Positions 24,499-25,444 of a DNA stretch of 25,444 bases are shown piece after piece. The stretch covers positions 1 to 25,444 of the forward strand of contig DHWU01000052.1 of the NCBI GenBank assembly GCA_002413345.1, written 5' to 3'. Position numbers and translations under genes: made by a program. A model generated the notes under the pieces. The model was given only the letters and a program-made list of their open reading frames with translations. It was not told where the DNA came from and did not search any database. The stretch comes from Propionibacteriaceae bacterium UBA5174 (GTDB lineage Bacteria; Actinomycetota; Actinomycetes; Propionibacteriales; Propionibacteriaceae). The number at the start of each line of letters is the position of its first letter. Within the stretch, counting starts at the first letter, position 1.

Positions 24499-25130
24499 TG
24501 CAGGGCCTCGGCAATCAACTCGTCAGCCCGGCGCAGCTCCCGCGGCCCACCGCGGTCGACAAGATCAGCAACCAACAGCAGCAGCGAGGCTGGACTCTCC
24601 AGATGGACGGGCGCTTCACGCAGTCGGATCTGTCCACTCGGGTCGTCGATCAGTAGGTGCCGATCCATGACGTGTTCGAGAGTTCCGGGTTGGGCATAGA
24701 ACTCCAACGCGTCACCCCCAGACATCCCCGAGCGCGAGTCGCTGATCCCGGAAGGCACGAGATCAGGGTCATCCCAGAGTTCCGCGGGCCGCGGTGCGGA
24801 CACGTCGATAACCGGTGCACGAGCAGCCAGCCAGGACGCGAGCCGCTGCGCGGCGTCGGATTGGTTTCGAAGCCGCACGAGTCGTGCGCGCAGCTTCGAC
24901 CGGTCAGGCTGCGAAAGCCAGTCAACGTTGCCGGGCCCAAGAATGGCGGCCCACGCCACTCTGGCCGAGAACGGACGGGACAACCTGCGGGGCTTCAGTA
25001 GTTGGGCCTCATCAAGCACCCATCGGCTACCGACTTTGCGACCCTCCAGCTGGCCGGATTGGAGCATGACATGCACACGTTGCGGCGAAACCCGCAGCCG
25101 CTCCGCAATCTCGGGCACCGACAGCTCCAT
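24495..25130 (-). CDS. HTH protein, AbiEi-like candidate antitoxin
   Basis: A 211-residue protein. MELSVPEIAERLRVSPQRVH (1-20), followed by a SGQLEGRKVGSRWVLDEAQL wing, is an excisionase/MerR-type winged helix. The rest (45-211) has helical regions and the stretch GISDSRSGMSGGDALEFYAQ, then LRLLVADLVDRGGPRELRRADEL-like helices (ASLLLLVADLVDRGG), which recall the C-terminal part of actinobacterial AbiEi-like proteins. The ATG at 25130 is preferred over 25157 because a promoter (TTGCCA, 18 nt, AATACT) ends 6 nt before it, giving a leaderless mRNA; 25157 lies inside that promoter. The next gene overlaps by ATGA. Antitoxin role is inference. Confidence 0.7.
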   Translation of the reverse strand: MELSVPEIAERLRVSPQRVHVMLQSGQLEGRKVGSRWVLDEAQLLKPRRLSRPFSARVAWAAILGPGNVDWLSQPDRSKLRARLVRLRNQSDAAQRLASWLAARAPVIDVSAPRPAELWDDPDLVPSGISDSRSGMSGGDALEFYAQPGTLEHVMDRHLLIDDPSGQIRLREAPVHLESPASLLLLVADLVDRGGPRELRRADELIAEALQ

Positions 25131-25166
25131 GCCACAAGTATTGCTGTTTGACAACATATGTGGCAA
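25131..25166 (-). promoter_or_regulatory. Promoter and operator-like inverted repeat of the HTH-nucleotidyltransferase operon
   Basis: On the minus strand TTGCCA (25161-25166) and AATACT (25137-25142) are spaced by 18 nt, with the ATG 6 nt after the -10. GCCACA (25131-25136) and TGTGGC (25159-25164) form an inverted repeat that flanks the -10 and spacer, and ACATATGT (25154-25161) is palindromic. Binding by the HTH product, i.e. autoregulation, is a reasonable guess. Confidence 0.55.
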
Positions 25167-25177
25167 CCCCTGGCAAG

Positions 25178-25375
25178 CGCTGGGGGCTTCCACTTGTGCT
25201 CCACGATCTCGGCCTGGCGCATCGCCAGCCATTGATCGGCGTCCTGTTTCGCCAAGAACGTCACTGCCCCGCTGTGGCGCTGTTCGTCCGGGCCGAGGTG
25301 GCTCGCTTGATACCGACCGGAGGGCAGCTTCTTGATCTTGCCGAACGACCGGCACGAGCGCTTCCGGGCGGCGAG
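25178..25375 (-). pseudogene. Tyrosine integrase N-terminal fragment
   Basis: About 66 residues: RSFGKIKKLPSGRYQASHLG, then DEQRHSGAVTFLAKQDADQW and a segment ending EIVEHKWKPPA. This is the arm-type DNA-binding N-terminus of actinophage/ICE tyrosine recombinases (RSFGxIRKLPSGRYQARY... DAxxWL). The frame continues past residue 80 without any core-binding or catalytic domain (no R-H-R-Y region), running into the promoter of the HTH gene. The N-terminal start codon is lost in the poly-G/C run. It is a relic of the element that probably integrated at tRNA-Pro. Confidence 0.7.
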
Positions 25376-25410
<35 letters not shown>

Positions 25411-25444
25411 CGCACACGCCCAGCCCGCCCGAAGCGGCCGCCGC

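Overview
The window is GC-rich actinobacterial DNA. The gene order topA, class I methyltransferase, DEAH helicase, compact Tad/Flp pilus operon, DUF1469 membrane protein, NUDIX CoA hydrolase, nth, RidA, DUF4177, WhiB, class A PBP, metallophosphoesterase, tRNA-Pro is, from memory, the conserved block seen in Mycobacterium tuberculosis around Rv3646c-Rv3683 and in other actinomycetes. I cannot place the species from sequence alone; a member of Propionibacteriales or a related order is a guess.

Layout. Positions 1-1118 hold the 5' part of topA (minus; the rest is off the left edge), preceded on the same strand by a membrane-anchored PDZ trypsin-like protease and a large methyltransferase. A divergent pair follows on the plus strand: a saccharopine-dehydrogenase-like protein and an MrfA-type helicase. 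From 12792 down to 7965 runs a minus-strand tad operon: CpaE/Ssd-like, TadA ATPase, TadB, TadC, then a 130-bp gap, Flp pilin (DUF4244 type) and two TadE-like minor pilins. Most junctions are 4-base ATGA or GTGA overlaps, so translation is probably coupled. Positions 12938-14192 (plus) hold a degenerate methyltransferase-like protein and a DUF1469 protein. A minus-strand pair, GH13 alpha-glucosidase and NodB polysaccharide-deacetylase lipoprotein, looks inserted into the conserved block. NUDIX, nth, RidA, DUF4177 and WhiB form a tight minus-strand run; divergent from it are ponA and an overlapping metallophosphoesterase gene, ending at tRNA-Pro(CGG).

Everything to the right of tRNA-Pro (23404-25444) is accessory: the end of an insertion sequence that looks like the IS481 family (transposase C-terminus, tandem 23-bp repeats, terminator), then a two-gene operon of an excisionase-type HTH protein and an AbiEii/MenT-like nucleotidyltransferase overlapping by ATGA, then the N-terminal fragment of a tyrosine integrase. 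This is the best candidate for an unusual system: a type IV AbiE-like toxin-antitoxin or phage-defence pair at a tRNA integration site, now decaying, because the nucleotidyltransferase carries a +1 frameshift and an altered acidic motif. The last 67 bases include a 33-base G run that is probably a sequencing or assembly artefact at a contig end.

Other points of structure: a perfect 14-bp hairpin just downstream of the flp stop codon, a 10-bp hairpin directly upstream of tRNA-Pro, an elaborate hairpin between whiB and the DUF4177 gene, and a shared GATCTGTGGA / TGTGGACAA motif in both non-coding gaps of the tad locus.
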